Source: Bryobacterales bacterium (GTDB lineage: Bacteria; Acidobacteriota; Terriglobia; Bryobacterales; Bryobacteraceae). From it: a stretch of DNA of 19,889 nucleotides. The notes beneath the pieces are model-generated. The model had not been told where the DNA came from and did not search any database. It saw only the letters and a list, made by a program, of their open reading frames with translations. Location: positions 28,810 through 48,698 of the forward strand of contig PLMF01000032.1 of assembly GCA_003142355.1 (NCBI GenBank), read 5' to 3'. Position 1 is the stretch's first letter; every line of letters begins with the position of its first letter. Below, in pieces: positions 1 through 8,434 of the stretch. The position numbers and the translations under genes were made by a program.

Positions 1-1595
1 TCTCGAGAGGGTGCCGTGGCAGGGGCGCCGAAAGTCACAGTCTCTGCGGTTCCCGCCACATAGCCCCCTTCCCGATCGAAAAGGGTGGTTGCCACATCAA
101 AGGAATCAAGACTCCGACCGCCAACGTCCTTATGTGGAAGGGATGTCACGTCTATTTTTGCGGTTACCAGAACCTTCACAAGGTTGGCGACTTTAGGTTT
201 TGAATACCCGGTCTGAACAACGACCGGAAGGTCGCTTTTCTCATCCCGGGAAAAAATGGCGTCCTCAAGTTCTGCCATCGACGATTGGCTGCTTTTCGGG
301 TCTGGTTTGAGCGCATAATACCCGCGTCGTGCCTCTACACTGGCACCCTTTTCGTTTGGCAGACGAACTCTCAAGGAATGAAAGGTTCCGTCTGCCATCA
401 ACTCGGGCGAAAACCCGAGCACATAAGAGAATTCCGGGGCTGTCGCTACCTGCTCGAAACCGGTGCGTAAATTGTTGTTGTTGTGAACAAAAATGCCACC
501 TGTGCCTTCCGCCAGATCATTCATCACGTCACCATCTGCACGTGCGCTTTCGCGGCGGTATCGGATCCACCCCTGTTCAGGCGAAGATGCGCCGGGCGGG
601 ACTCGGCGAGAGACGATCGCCTTTCGGGTAACATCCTCCTCCTCTTCCGCCAAAATGACGCCGCGAACACTGAGCCCGTTGATGATCACGTCATATTTGG
701 CTGCCAGTTCAAGGACCTCAGCCGTGGCTTTGATGGCTTCCGGTGTTTGCGCAAAAAAACCCGGCGACGCCAGCACGATTACGCGTTGGCCTGGCATTCC
801 CGACAAGCGCCGGATTGCACGTCTCAGTGTTGACAACGCAAGCTGCGTATTCCGAGAACCGATGATCAGCTCTCGATTTACAACCGCCAGGGCGATCTGT
901 TCTGCGAGTAGCGGATCTTGTATGTGAGAGCATTCTAGTGTGTACTTGATCAACCCTGGCAGGACTTGGCTGTCGGCCTTCGTCACTACTAAGTCCGCGA
1001 TGTAATAACTGACGTCCGGACACTGCATTCCTCCGCTGTCGGCTACCTGCCCCCACCTCAGTTTAGAGACCGTACCTTCAAGCCTCTCCCGATCTGTGGT
1101 GAACTCCAAGGAAGTCTTGCCTGAGGTACTATAGATTGATGCGTGATCTCCGGCAGCGAAGTTGTTCTGAAAATGGCTGAGGGCCGCCGCCCGAACATTG
1201 GCCATGTCGGCGAACCTGATATTGACGTCATCGAACAAATAGACGAAATATCGCTCCCGACTATCCTTCCCACCATCTGAACCTGCCTGCTCTGAGTCGG
1301 CCATTGGCGCTGCCGTCGTGTTCCTCCCGTTCTCTCGCGTTCCCTTTGGGCGCTCAACGGTTGAGAAGCTTGCGATGGTCTGCGGTTTGCCATTGTCAAA
1401 AAGCCGGAAATCGTCTTTTGTGAGATCGCCGATCGGCCGCCGGTGCTTGTCGCGTACGACAACCGGCACAAGCACGAGGTCGACTTTAGCCTGGAAAGTG
1501 GCCACCCTGGCATCGGGTTTATCGTCCCGTAGCATGTTTTCTTGCGCCAACGCCAGTGCGCAGCAGCCTAAAATGAGCGGTGCGATATAGCCCAC
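1..1595 (-). CDS. VWFA-related domain protein, secreted, partial (3' end outside window)
   Basis: An open frame runs from a GTG at 1595 to the left edge without a stop (531 codons seen). The start is supported by GGAGG six bases upstream and by an in-frame TAA a little further up, which excludes longer versions. The product opens with a hydrophobic export signal (about residues 2-17). Next comes the segment typical of acidobacterial VWFA-related proteins (TIGR03436-like): a stretch ending DDFRLFDNGKPQ (61-72), then YLFDDVNIRFADM (119-131) in place of a classical MIDAS DxSxS, LAEGTGGIFVHNNN (361-374), SYVLGFSP (389-396) and VEARRGYYA (419-427). The family is expanded in Acidobacteriota and presumed extracytoplasmic; its substrate is unknown. 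Base composition is less GC-rich than the metabolic genes to the right. Family assignment is firm, function is not. Confidence 0.85.
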   Translation of the reverse strand, partial: MGYIAPLILGCCALALAQENMLRDDKPDARVATFQAKVDLVLVPVVVRDKHRRPIGDLTKDDFRLFDNGKPQTIASFSTVERPKGTRENGRNTTAAPMADSEQAGSDGGKDSRERYFVYLFDDVNIRFADMANVRAAALSHFQNNFAAGDHASIYSTSGKTSLEFTTDRERLEGTVSKLRWGQVADSGGMQCPDVSYYIADLVVTKADSQVLPGLIKYTLECSHIQDPLLAEQIALAVVNRELIIGSRNTQLALSTLRRAIRRLSGMPGQRVIVLASPGFFAQTPEAIKATAEVLELAAKYDVIINGLSVRGVILAEEEEDVTRKAIVSRRVPPGASSPEQGWIRYRRESARADGDVMNDLAEGTGGIFVHNNNNLRTGFEQVATAPEFSYVLGFSPELMADGTFHSLRVRLPNEKGASVEARRGYYALKPDPKSSQSSMAELEDAIFSRDEKSDLPVVVQTGYSKPKVANLVKVLVTAKIDVTSLPHKDVGGRSLDSFDVATTLFDREGGYVAGTAETVTFGAPATAPSR

Positions 1596-1623
1596 AAAGC
1601 GCCTCCAAAACTGCCAGTGCCTT

Positions 1624-1640
1624 GATGGTTATTATAACCG
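1624..1640 (-). promoter_or_regulatory. Candidate -10 element for the VWFA-related gene
   Basis: The minus strand carries a perfect TATAAT at 1636-1631, about 35 bases upstream of the GTG start, in an AT-rich patch within GC-rich surroundings. A -35 match at 17 bp spacing is poor, so this is only a candidate. It sits between the gene and the transposase relic. Confidence 0.4.
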
Positions 1641-1689
1641 TCTTCAAGATCCAGGAGTGGGGAATCCCTCGGCCTGGGACTCATCATCG

Positions 1690-2257
1690 GATCCCGGCTC
1701 AGGGGACTCAAAGCCGCCAGGTTTCTGGCCCGCTGGGCACGCCGCCTGTCCTGGAAGGAAACGGCCGAGGCGTTTCGCACTTCCTGGGACAAGTTTTTCG
1801 ACGCGGTTGAGCACGTGGTCACCTGGGGCCTGGAGCACCGGGTGCCCGGCCAGATTCCGCGCTGAGGAAACGGGCCGCATGAAACGCGAGGGACGCGCCC
1901 CTGTCCTCAAGAAGTACCGCTGGCTGTTGCTCCGCCGCAGTGAGAACCTGGGCGCCGAACAGCACTTCCGGTTACGCGATTGCCGGCCCAAGCGGGCGAA
2001 TTGTACTCCCACAGCGATCCCGCATCGAACCCATGAAGAAGATCACCCGTTCGCTACGCAAGCATCGCGAACTCATCCTGAACTATTTCCGCGCTCAAAA
2101 GCTACTTTCCAGCGGCGTCGTGGAGGGCTTGAACAACAAGGCCAAAGTCACTATGAGAAAATCGTACGGCTTCCGCACCTACCGCGTCCTCGAACTCGCC
2201 CTCTATCACTCACTTGGCAAGCTGTCCGAACCCGATTCCACCCACGATTTCTTCTGA
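1690..2257 (+). pseudogene. Decayed ISL3-family transposase
   Basis: Three pieces of one ISL3-type transposase lie in order in three different frames. Piece one (about 1716-1862) reads RFLARWARRLSWKETAEAFR and then a segment ending TWGLEHR, the helix-turn-helix and linker region, and stops at TGA 1863-1865. Piece two (about 1879-1980) contains GRAPVLKKYRWLLLRRSENL, the segment that follows the second catalytic Asp in this family. Piece three (about 2015-2257) contains RSRIEPMKKITRSLRKHREL, LSSGVVEGLNNKAK and RKSYGFRTYRVLELALYHSL and ends at TGA 2255-2257. The block between pieces one and two, which should hold the DDE aspartates, is missing, and more is lost between pieces two and three. The zinc-binding N-terminus is also absent. 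I could not define terminal inverted repeats. The copy is dead. Confidence 0.85.
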
Positions 2258-2305
2258 CGAGCCTTTTGATTGCGGGGATGGCTACAGGCCGGCGCCACCC
2301 CTTGG

Positions 2306-3700
2306 TCACGCCTTAACGGGCTTGTCGGACGCCTTCCACTTGTTCTGGTCCCAGTAGAGCGTGCGGCCCTCGCGATAGGACTGGACGGCGAGGTTGATCA
2401 CCACCACCGCCCGGGCGCCGGTTTCCGCGTCGAGGTGGGGTTTCTCGCGCGTGCGCATGCATTCGAGGAAATTCTCGACGTGCGCCACCATGGGGTCTTT
2501 CTGGTCGATGGGGATCTGGATTTCCTTGGTGCCGAACTTGCTGGCGTATGCTTCGCCGCCGATGGGCTCCAAATCCCGCGACCCGGGCTTGCGCTTCATC
2601 TCCGGTTTGACCGTGATGGAAGGCACCATTCCCTCGAACTGGCCGTGATCCACCACGATGATGGTCCCGGCATGTCCGCGGATCAGGCCGGGGATATGCT
2701 GCGAGTTCGCCATGGAAGAACTGAGAACCAGCGAGTGGCCCTTGGCGTAGTCGGCCAGAAGATGGAAGGTATCGGGCACCTCGCGCTCGTCCTTGAAGAC
2801 GTAGATGCCGCCCGTGGCCGTGACCTTGCTCGGGAACTGCGGCTCATCCCAGCAGATGTTCAGCGGCGCCACCACGTGATAGAAGAGGTCGGTGGCAATG
2901 CCGCCGGAGTAGTCCCAGTACTTCCGGAAGCGGAAAAACCGGTCGGCGTCGTAGGGCCGCTTGGGCGCCAGCTTGAACGCCGAGCCCAGCCACATGTTCC
3001 AGTCGATGTAGTTCTCGTCCTTCCCTTCGGGACCGGCCTCTTTGTCGATGGGCCAGCCGTCGTTCCACTCGCCTCCGAAGGAATTGCGGTGGTACGAGCC
3101 CTGGCTCATGATCATCTGGCCGATCATGCCGTCGGCAATGGCCTTCTTGGCCTTCCACCAGATGTCGGCGGAAGTGGTTTGCGAGCCCACCTGCAAAACG
3201 CGCTTGGTCTCCTTGACCGTGGCCACCAACTGGCGGGCTTCCTCGTTGGTGTGGACCATGGGCTTTTCGAGGTAAACGTCTTTGCCCTTGTCCATGGCGT
3301 CGAGCGCCATTTTGGCGTGCCAGTGGTCCGGCGAGGCCACAATCACGGCATCTACATCGGGTTGGGCCAGCAACTCGCGATAGTCCAGATAGCCCTTGAC
3401 ATTGTAGACGCCGGCGCCCTTGCGCTTGCGCTTCTCGTAAACGTCGCACACGGCGACAATCTGGCAGGCGTTGTTCTGCTGGCCGTAGCGGGCGAACTGC
3501 GCGGCCACGTATTCTCCGCGGCCGCCGTACCCGATGACGCCCACATTGATGCGATCGTTGGCGCCCAGCACCCGGCCCCCGGTCGTTTTCGTGCCGGTGC
3601 GGGCGGCGAACGCGGAATTGGCGGCGCTCAGAGTCAGGCTCGTTGCGCCTACGGTCTTCAGAAAGCCCCTTCGATCGAGGGGTTCCTTTTCGGTTGGCAT
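2306..3700 (-). CDS. Tat-exported Gfo/Idh/MocA family oxidoreductase
   Basis: The likely start is ATG 3700, with GGAG five bases upstream (AAAGGAGccttcATG). An in-frame ATG at 3745 would bury the signal peptide and is less likely. The product is 464 residues. Residues 7-33 form a twin-arginine signal ([17 protein letters not shown]). A Rossmann NAD(P) motif follows (GVIGYGGRG, 54-62), then SPDHWHA (123-129) and the family hallmark EKP (145-147). [10 protein letters not shown] (266-275) carries the Asp and His expected near the substrate. The family oxidises or reduces sugars and sugar derivatives; Tat-exported paralogues are common in Acidobacteriota and Planctomycetota, and their substrates are mostly unknown. 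The gene is divergent from a RhaT-type transporter, ROK kinase and enolase-superfamily gene, so a role in carbohydrate use is inferred. Confidence 0.92.
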   Translation of the reverse strand: MPTEKEPLDRRGFLKTVGATSLTLSAANSAFAARTGTKTTGGRVLGANDRINVGVIGYGGRGEYVAAQFARYGQQNNACQIVAVCDVYEKRKRKGAGVYNVKGYLDYRELLAQPDVDAVIVASPDHWHAKMALDAMDKGKDVYLEKPMVHTNEEARQLVATVKETKRVLQVGSQTTSADIWWKAKKAIADGMIGQMIMSQGSYHRNSFGGEWNDGWPIDKEAGPEGKDENYIDWNMWLGSAFKLAPKRPYDADRFFRFRKYWDYSGGIATDLFYHVVAPLNICWDEPQFPSKVTATGGIYVFKDEREVPDTFHLLADYAKGHSLVLSSSMANSQHIPGLIRGHAGTIIVVDHGQFEGMVPSITVKPEMKRKPGSRDLEPIGGEAYASKFGTKEIQIPIDQKDPMVAHVENFLECMRTREKPHLDAETGARAVVVINLAVQSYREGRTLYWDQNKWKASDKPVKA

Positions 3701-3801
3701 GAAGGCTCCTTTCTTTCGATTGTAGCCGTTCCAAAACGCAAACACGAAGATTCGGGTCCGGTGGTATGATGCGGAGGAATCACCTCGAAAGGACGGAATC
3801 G
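3701..3801. promoter_or_regulatory. Divergent control region between oxidoreductase and sugar operon
   Basis: These 101 bases separate two divergent starts and must hold both promoters. Rightward, TATGAT at 3765-3770 resembles a -10 and AAAGGA precedes ATG 3802. Leftward, TACAAT (3724-3719, minus) resembles a -10, but it lies very close to the ribosome site for ATG 3700. No convincing -35 boxes or operator palindrome were seen. Confidence 0.35.
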
Positions 3802-4797
3802 ATGAACCAGAGCGCGACAGGGATTTTGCTGCTGATTGTGGCCGCAGCGATGAACGGCAGTTTCACCCTGCCCATGAAGTTCACCCGGAAGTGGGCGTGG
3901 GAGAACACCTGGCTGGCGTGGACCATCTTCGCGCTCTGCGTCTTTCCCCCCGTGCTCGCGTTGCTCACCGTGCCGTCTCTCGGCCAGGTCTACTCGGATG
4001 CGGGTTCGGGACCGATTGCCATCGCCGCCGGCTGCGGCGCCGGGTGGGGAGTTTCGCAGGTGTTCTTCGGCCTGGCGGTGGATGCCGTCGGAATTGCCCT
4101 GGCCTTCTCCGTGATCCTGGGCATTTCGGCGGCGGTGGGCGCGCTCATCCCGCTCTTCACCACGGGCACGGCGTTCACCTCGCAGGGCATGGCGGTCATG
4201 GGCGGGGTGGCGCTGGTGATTGTCGGCGTGCTGGTCTGCGCCAAAGCCGGCCGCGCTCGCGAGGCCGCCCTGGGCAAGGGTCCCACGGGGAAACCCTCGG
4301 TAGGGAAGGGTCTGCTGTTTTGCACCATCAGCGGTTTGGGGTCGGCGCTGGTCGGATTGGGCTTGCAATATGGCGGCCATCTGGCTGATGTGGCCAAAGC
4401 CGCCGGCGCCTCGGAGACCTGGAAGAACAACGCGACCTGGCTGCCGCTGATGTGCGCGGGCGCCGTTCCCAATCTCATCTATTGCATCTATCTGATGTCC
4501 AAGAACAAGACCGGCAACCGCCTGGGCGCGGGCGGAACCGGCGGCTATTGGTTCCTGGCCGCCATCATGGCCGTATGCTGGTTCGGCAGTACGGTGATGT
4601 ACGGCGTGTCGAAGAACATATTGGGCACGGTGGTGGCGTGGCCCGCGTTCATGTCGCTGATCGTCATCACGGCCATGGTCCTGGGCGTGGTCACGGGCGA
4701 ATGGAAGGGCAGCGGCAAGAAGCCGCTTCAGGTGATGTTCGCCGGCCTCGCCGTGCTGGTGCTCTCCATTGTGGTGCTTTCACTTGCCACCTCCTGA
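3802..4797 (+). CDS. RhaT-family sugar:proton symporter-like permease
   Basis: The 331-residue product is almost wholly hydrophobic, with about ten membrane segments. Its N-terminus ([15 protein letters not shown] region, about 10-28) and the later segments [20 protein letters not shown] and [17 protein letters not shown] fit the L-rhamnose-proton symporter RhaT family (E. coli RhaT is 344 residues). ATG 3802 was chosen because AAAGGA lies eight bases upstream; an ATG at 3766 adds 12 polar residues with no better site. It is the first gene of a rightward operon, 12 bp ahead of the ROK kinase. Uptake of a deoxysugar or related monosaccharide is likely, but rhamnose itself is not shown, since no rhamnose isomerase, kinase or aldolase is present here. 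Confidence 0.85.
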   Translation: MNQSATGILLLIVAAAMNGSFTLPMKFTRKWAWENTWLAWTIFALCVFPPVLALLTVPSLGQVYSDAGSGPIAIAAGCGAGWGVSQVFFGLAVDAVGIALAFSVILGISAAVGALIPLFTTGTAFTSQGMAVMGGVALVIVGVLVCAKAGRAREAALGKGPTGKPSVGKGLLFCTISGLGSALVGLGLQYGGHLADVAKAAGASETWKNNATWLPLMCAGAVPNLIYCIYLMSKNKTGNRLGAGGTGGYWFLAAIMAVCWFGSTVMYGVSKNILGTVVAWPAFMSLIVITAMVLGVVTGEWKGSGKKPLQVMFAGLAVLVLSIVVLSLATS

Positions 4798-4809
4798 GGA
4801 TACCGACCC

Positions 4810-5772
4810 ATGCCAGAAGCTATGACGATTGGGGTTGACATCGGCGGCACCAAAGTGGCCGCCGGGCTGGTGGATTCGAGCGGGGAGATTTCCCACAAGA
4901 CCCGTGCGCCGATGGTGGCCACGGGCGACGCGGCCACGGGCTTCGCGGCCGTGAAAGCTGCCGTGGATGCGGTCTTCTCCGAATTCCCCGAGGCGCGCGG
5001 CGCGGTGACGGGCATTGGAATCTGCTCGCCCGGCCCGCTCGATCCCAAGACCGGGGTGGTGCTCAATCCGCCCAACGTGCCCTGCTGGCGCAATTACCCT
5101 CTGGCCGCCGAAGTGGAGCGGGTGTTCGGCGTTCCCGCGCGCGTCGACAACGATGCCAACGCCGCCGGCCTGGCCGAAGCGCTTTGGGGCGCGGGGGTCG
5201 GATACACCAACGTCTTCTACGCTACGCTCGGCACCGGCATCGGCACGGGAATCGTGTTCGACAAGAAGATCTACCACGGCCGCACTGGAAGCGCCGCCGA
5301 GGGCGGGCACATGACCATCGACTTTCACGGACATCGTTGCGGATGCGGGAAGCGCGGTTGCATCGAGGCGCTGGCCTCCGGTCCGAACATCGCCCGGAGG
5401 ACGCAGGCCAGGCTCGCCGGCGCCGGCGCGTCGAGAATCGTGGAACTGGCCGGCAGCCTGGAGCAGGTCCGCGCCGAACACGTAGGCCAAGCCTTTCGCG
5501 AGGGCGATGCCGTGGCCACCGAGGTTCTCACCGCGACCGCTCACATGCTGACCGTGTGGCTGGGCAACATCGTGGACCTTCTCGAGCCGGACGTCATGGT
5601 GGTGGGCGGCGGCGTAGCCGAGCTGATGAGCTCGTTCTTCGAAAGCATTTCGAAGAGCTTGTCGCATTGGGCCATCAATCAGCGAGCCGGCGAGATTCCG
5701 CTGCTGATGGCCAGGTACGGTGCCGACGCCGGCATCGCGGGCGCCGGCGCGCTGTGCCGGTCAACGACATGA
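4810..5772 (+). CDS. ROK-family sugar kinase (glucokinase-like)
   Basis: The 320-residue protein has the complete ROK layout. DIGGTK at 10-15 is the phosphate-binding loop. VDNDANAA (112-119) carries the presumed catalytic Asp115. ATLGTGIGTGIV (138-149) is the second nucleotide motif. EGGH (164-167) is followed by the zinc site CGCGKRGC (177-184). There is no N-terminal helix-turn-helix, so this is an enzyme and not a ROK repressor. It should phosphorylate a hexose or amino sugar at the 6-OH using ATP in the cytosol; the exact sugar cannot be read from the motifs. GAGG lies upstream of ATG 4810. Its TGA overlaps the ATG of the next gene (ATGA at 5769-5772), which implies translational coupling. 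Confidence 0.92.
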   Translation: MPEAMTIGVDIGGTKVAAGLVDSSGEISHKTRAPMVATGDAATGFAAVKAAVDAVFSEFPEARGAVTGIGICSPGPLDPKTGVVLNPPNVPCWRNYPLAAEVERVFGVPARVDNDANAAGLAEALWGAGVGYTNVFYATLGTGIGTGIVFDKKIYHGRTGSAAEGGHMTIDFHGHRCGCGKRGCIEALASGPNIARRTQARLAGAGASRIVELAGSLEQVRAEHVGQAFREGDAVATEVLTATAHMLTVWLGNIVDLLEPDVMVVGGGVAELMSSFFESISKSLSHWAINQRAGEIPLLMARYGADAGIAGAGALCRSTT

Positions 5773-6935
5773 ACCGCAGACAACTCCTTCGCTCGGCGGC
5801 GGCGCTGCCCGCGGCGGGAGCGGCGGCGTTCTCCGCGGCGGCCGCGCAGCAAAAGCAGATCAAGATCACGGGAGTGGAAACCGACCTTTTGAAGCGTCCT
5901 CCGGGCACTCCGTACTACGATGCGATCCACACGTTGGGCGTGGACAACGGCTCGGTAGTGCTGCGCATTCGCACGGATGCGGGCATCACGGGATGGGCCA
6001 ACAGCTCGTTCGGCGCAATTCCGGGCGGGCCGGCTGTTGTCCAGGCCATCCTGGAGAAGGAAATCAAGCCGGTCATTCTGGGAAAGGACCCCGCCTTTCC
6101 GCGCCGCATCCGCGCCGATTTGTGGAAGGCCCTCGAGTATCAGGGAGTGGGCGGCGTGGCCCAGTTCGCCATAGCCGCCGCCGATATCGCCATCTGGGAC
6201 ATCCTCGGAAAAAATGCGGGGCTGCCGGTATACAAGATGCTCGGGGCCTATGGCGATCGCATGCCGGTCTACTCCATGTGCGGCTGGTATTACGACAGCG
6301 ATGACGACCTGTCGCGGTTCAAACGCGCCATCGCCGCCGCGGTGGAACATGGCTACCACGCCTTCAAGATCAAAGTAGGCCGGTCCTCGCTGGAGGATGA
6401 CGTCCGGCGCATCCGCACTGCCTTCGACATCCTGGGAAAAGGCCGGCGATTGTTGGTGGATGCCAACCAGGTTTTCAACCGCAACGAAGCGTTGCGGCGC
6501 GGCAAGGTGTACCAGGAGATGGGCTGCTTCTGGTACGAAGAACCGCTGCCGCCGCACGAGATGGAAGGCTACGCCATGCTCGCGCAGGGGCTCGAGATGC
6601 GCATCGCCACGGGCGAGAACCTCTACACCAAATACGCCTTCGCCGACCTCATCGCGCGGCGCGGAGCGGACGTGGTGCAACCCGACAACCGCCGCGCCGG
6701 CGGAGTCACCGAGTGGATGGAGATCGCGGCCATCGCGGATGGGTACGGACTCGAGCTGGCGAGCCATGGAGGCAGCGCCACCGACCTCAACATGCTGCTG
6801 GCCATGCCGAACGCCATCTACATGGAGACCAGCGGCCCGCGCAAGATGATTGACGGCGAAGTGGCGGCCCCCGAAGAACCCGGAATGAGCAGCGAGGTGG
6901 CGGCCGCGGACATCCAAAAGTACAAGGTGGGATGA
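5769..6935 (+). CDS. Mandelate racemase/muconate lactonizing (enolase superfamily) enzyme with Tat-like signal
   Basis: The frame is open far upstream, but ATG 5769 overlaps the kinase stop and begins a clear export signal (MNRRQLLRSAAALPAAG, cleavage near 26), giving 388 residues. All catalytic positions of the mandelate racemase subgroup are present: K200 and K202 (FKIKVG), metal ligands D231 (VDANQ), E257 (YEEPLP) and E283 (TGENL), the D306/H333 dyad (PDN; ASHGG) and E353. The steps between them (29, 26, 26, 23, 27, 20) equal those of mandelate racemase K166/D195/E221/E247/D270/H297/E317 as I recall them. The fold should be an active Mg-dependent sugar-acid dehydratase or epimerase. The substrate is unknown. 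Export is unusual for the family. The gene closes the operon. Confidence 0.9.
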   Translation: MNRRQLLRSAAALPAAGAAAFSAAAAQQKQIKITGVETDLLKRPPGTPYYDAIHTLGVDNGSVVLRIRTDAGITGWANSSFGAIPGGPAVVQAILEKEIKPVILGKDPAFPRRIRADLWKALEYQGVGGVAQFAIAAADIAIWDILGKNAGLPVYKMLGAYGDRMPVYSMCGWYYDSDDDLSRFKRAIAAAVEHGYHAFKIKVGRSSLEDDVRRIRTAFDILGKGRRLLVDANQVFNRNEALRRGKVYQEMGCFWYEEPLPPHEMEGYAMLAQGLEMRIATGENLYTKYAFADLIARRGADVVQPDNRRAGGVTEWMEIAAIADGYGLELASHGGSATDLNMLLAMPNAIYMETSGPRKMIDGEVAAPEEPGMSSEVAAADIQKYKVG

Positions 6936-6936
6936 A

Positions 6937-6969
6937 GGCGGGAGGCCACCACCTTATTACCTCCCCGCC
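6937..6969 (+). terminator. Stem-loop just after the sugar operon
   Basis: GGCGGGAGG (6937-6945) pairs with CCTCCCCGCC (6960-6969) with one bulged base around a 14-base loop, starting two bases after the stop codon at 6935. No U-tract follows, so it may stop transcription only weakly or protect the 3' end. Confidence 0.35.
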
Positions 6970-7142
6970 GGATTCAGGAAACGGTGCCGAGCAAGTTGTT
7001 GGTGCTGTTTCCGGGTAGGTCGTACGGCCTGGATGGGCGACCTCCCAAAGGGGGTCCCGGCCAACCACTGCCGGGCTTCCGTCCCGCGCGCTGGCCACTT
7101 TCCGGTAAGACCGTCTTTCGGCCAAAACGTCATGCCCGCCAT
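6970..7142. other. Non-coding gap
   Basis: No supported gene, RNA or repeat was seen between the operon stem-loop and the end of the decayed hypothetical gene. The short frames present have no recognisable composition or ribosome site. Confidence 0.5.
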
Positions 7143-7838
7143 TCACTTTTTCTCAACGGTCAGCGACTTCCTTGCCGGATTCCACACCCAAAACTCGTTG
7201 GCCCAGCCCTTCGTTTGTGCGTGAACACCGTCGTATGTCTGCCGCCGAATCCACGCTCCAGGCCGCGACCCCTTGCTGCCTCTCGAAAATTTGCCGAGGG
7301 TTCCATTCATCTCGACAAGCTGCCGGGGTTCGCCGCGTTCCGGCAGCAGCCAGATGTCGGTCATTGAGTTGTAACTGTGCTCCTCGTTGGACTGGATGGC
7401 AAGGATGTCGTCGGTGCCACCAAAAAGACGGCCCAATCCGATGCCCTCCAGTGTCATAAGCACGTCGGCCGTGCCACGCGACTAGCCATCGGGACCGAAG
7501 AACCGAATACGGAGCATGGCAGATTCCTCCTCGCGGGCTAGAAATAAGCTGACTACAACGTGCCAGCCCTGGGGAGATCGCACGTCGCGGATCGGTGCCT
7601 CCGTTCGCGGCACGAAACGTTGGGCCGCGCCTACATATTTCCCGATGACTAGACTCCGAACTCCAGGTTCGATGAAAGTCACCCTACCTTCGTCCACAGC
7701 CAAGATCTGGCAGATCTCTTCCTTCGAGTCCGGGAGAGGCGATTTCCAACAGTGACGATCGACTTCACCGGGCACAGCGGCAGATGCCATGAGCAGTTTT
7801 ATAAGGGAGGCGGCCAAGAATCGGAACAGCGCCTTCAT
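7143..7838 (-). pseudogene. Exported hypothetical protein interrupted by an in-frame amber codon
   Basis: From ATG 7838 the minus strand encodes a hydrophobic signal (MKALFRFLAASLIKLLMASAA) and about 97 further residues, ending in LRIRFFGPDG at TAG (7484-7482). The same frame then continues without a gap for 112 codons (starting SRGTADVLMTLEG, later SNEEHSYNSMTDIWLLPERG and WIRRQTYDGVHAQTKG) to the stop at 7143. Both halves read like one coherent protein of about 231 residues, so a point mutation to TAG is the simplest account. The likely ancestral codon is AAG or TGG. The family is not recognised. The start has only a weak ribosome site. The second half has an internal ATG at 7463 but no clear way to be translated alone. 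Readthrough or a sequencing error cannot be excluded. Confidence 0.6.
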
Positions 7839-7898
7839 GCTTCAATAGACACCATAACGGGATCCAAAGGTCAATCGTCACAGAGGCATGGCAAAGTC

Positions 7899-7918
7899 CC
7901 GGTATGTGGGCATACCGG
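7899..7918. repeat. Perfect 8-bp inverted repeat (hairpin)
   Basis: CCGGTATG and CATACCGG flank the loop TGGG. It lies 60 bp upstream of the decayed hypothetical gene and about 80 bp beyond the hicB stop. There is no T-run on either side. It could be an operator dyad or an RNA 3'-end structure. Confidence 0.6.
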
Positions 7919-7996
7919 AAAACGCAGCCACGGCCGGGCCGAACGCCGGCGCGGAGCCTGTCATGTATTGACTGCCGGGTGGTCCGGCACGAATTG

Positions 7997-8434
7997 TCAC
8001 GCCGCGTTCTCGAATCTGACGACGATCCGCTTGCCGAGCGCTGCCAGCGCGGCCTGAATCCTCTCGGGCCTTGTGGAGTGCTTCGGATCGAGCATCCGGC
8101 GGACAACGGTTTCGCTTACGCCAAGCCGTCTCGCCAGTTCCGTATTTCGCATTCCGCCCTCGCGCATGGCCAGGTAAAGCGCAAGCTTCGGCGCCAGGTA
8201 GAGGGGAACGCCGATCGGATATTGGCCGTGTTTCAGTTTGGAAGGGGCGGGAATTGCGTCGCCGCGGACTATCCGTCCGGCAATGGCTTCGGCCAGGCAG
8301 TCGGCGGCCTCGACGAGCGTGTCTTCGAGATCGTCTCCCCCGGTCAGCGCTTCGGGCAGATCCCGGAACCGGACGTGAAAGCCTTTGCCATTCTCCTCGG
8401 GCAGAAAACTGGCGGGATAGGCGGCGGTGAACAT
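7997..8434 (-). CDS. Solitary HicB-like antitoxin with HTH domain
   Basis: The start is taken at ATG 8434, giving 145 residues beginning MFTAAYPASFLPEENGKGFH, as HicB proteins usually do; an in-frame ATG at 8455 would add seven residues. The partial RNase-H-like HicB fold spans about 3-60 (FHVRFRDLPEALTGGDDLED, then EAADCLAEAIAGRI). A helix-turn-helix follows (RNTELARRLGVSETVVRRML, 96-115). HicB neutralises the mRNA-cleaving toxin HicA and represses its own operon. No hicA is present on either side: the 158 bp downstream lack a HicA-like frame and the gene upstream is a peptidase. It begins 37 bp after the peptidase stop, so it may be cotranscribed with it. It could act as a stand-alone regulator or neutralise a toxin encoded elsewhere. 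Confidence 0.85.
   Translation of the reverse strand: MFTAAYPASFLPEENGKGFHVRFRDLPEALTGGDDLEDTLVEAADCLAEAIAGRIVRGDAIPAPSKLKHGQYPIGVPLYLAPKLALYLAMREGGMRNTELARRLGVSETVVRRMLDPKHSTRPERIQAALAALGKRIVVRFENAA

Noticed and set aside
1863..1865. In-frame TGA in the transposase fragment as a possible selenocysteine codon, given SelB in the window
   Set aside because: The frame loses homology right after it and the transposase resumes in another frame after a deletion, so the TGA is a product of decay.
2270..3769. Plus-strand frame of 499 codons opposite the Gfo/Idh/MocA gene
   Set aside because: Antisense shadow with no start context. The minus-strand protein has a Tat signal, Rossmann motif and EKP.
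3802..5772. Calling the transporter and kinase a rhamnose operon
   Set aside because: RhaT similarity alone does not fix the substrate, and rhamnose isomerase, rhamnulokinase and aldolase are absent. Only a general sugar role is supported.
7839..7996. Possible hicA toxin downstream of hicB
   Set aside because: The 158 bp contain no frame with the HicA dsRBD-like pattern. The space is occupied by a dyad and unremarkable sequence.
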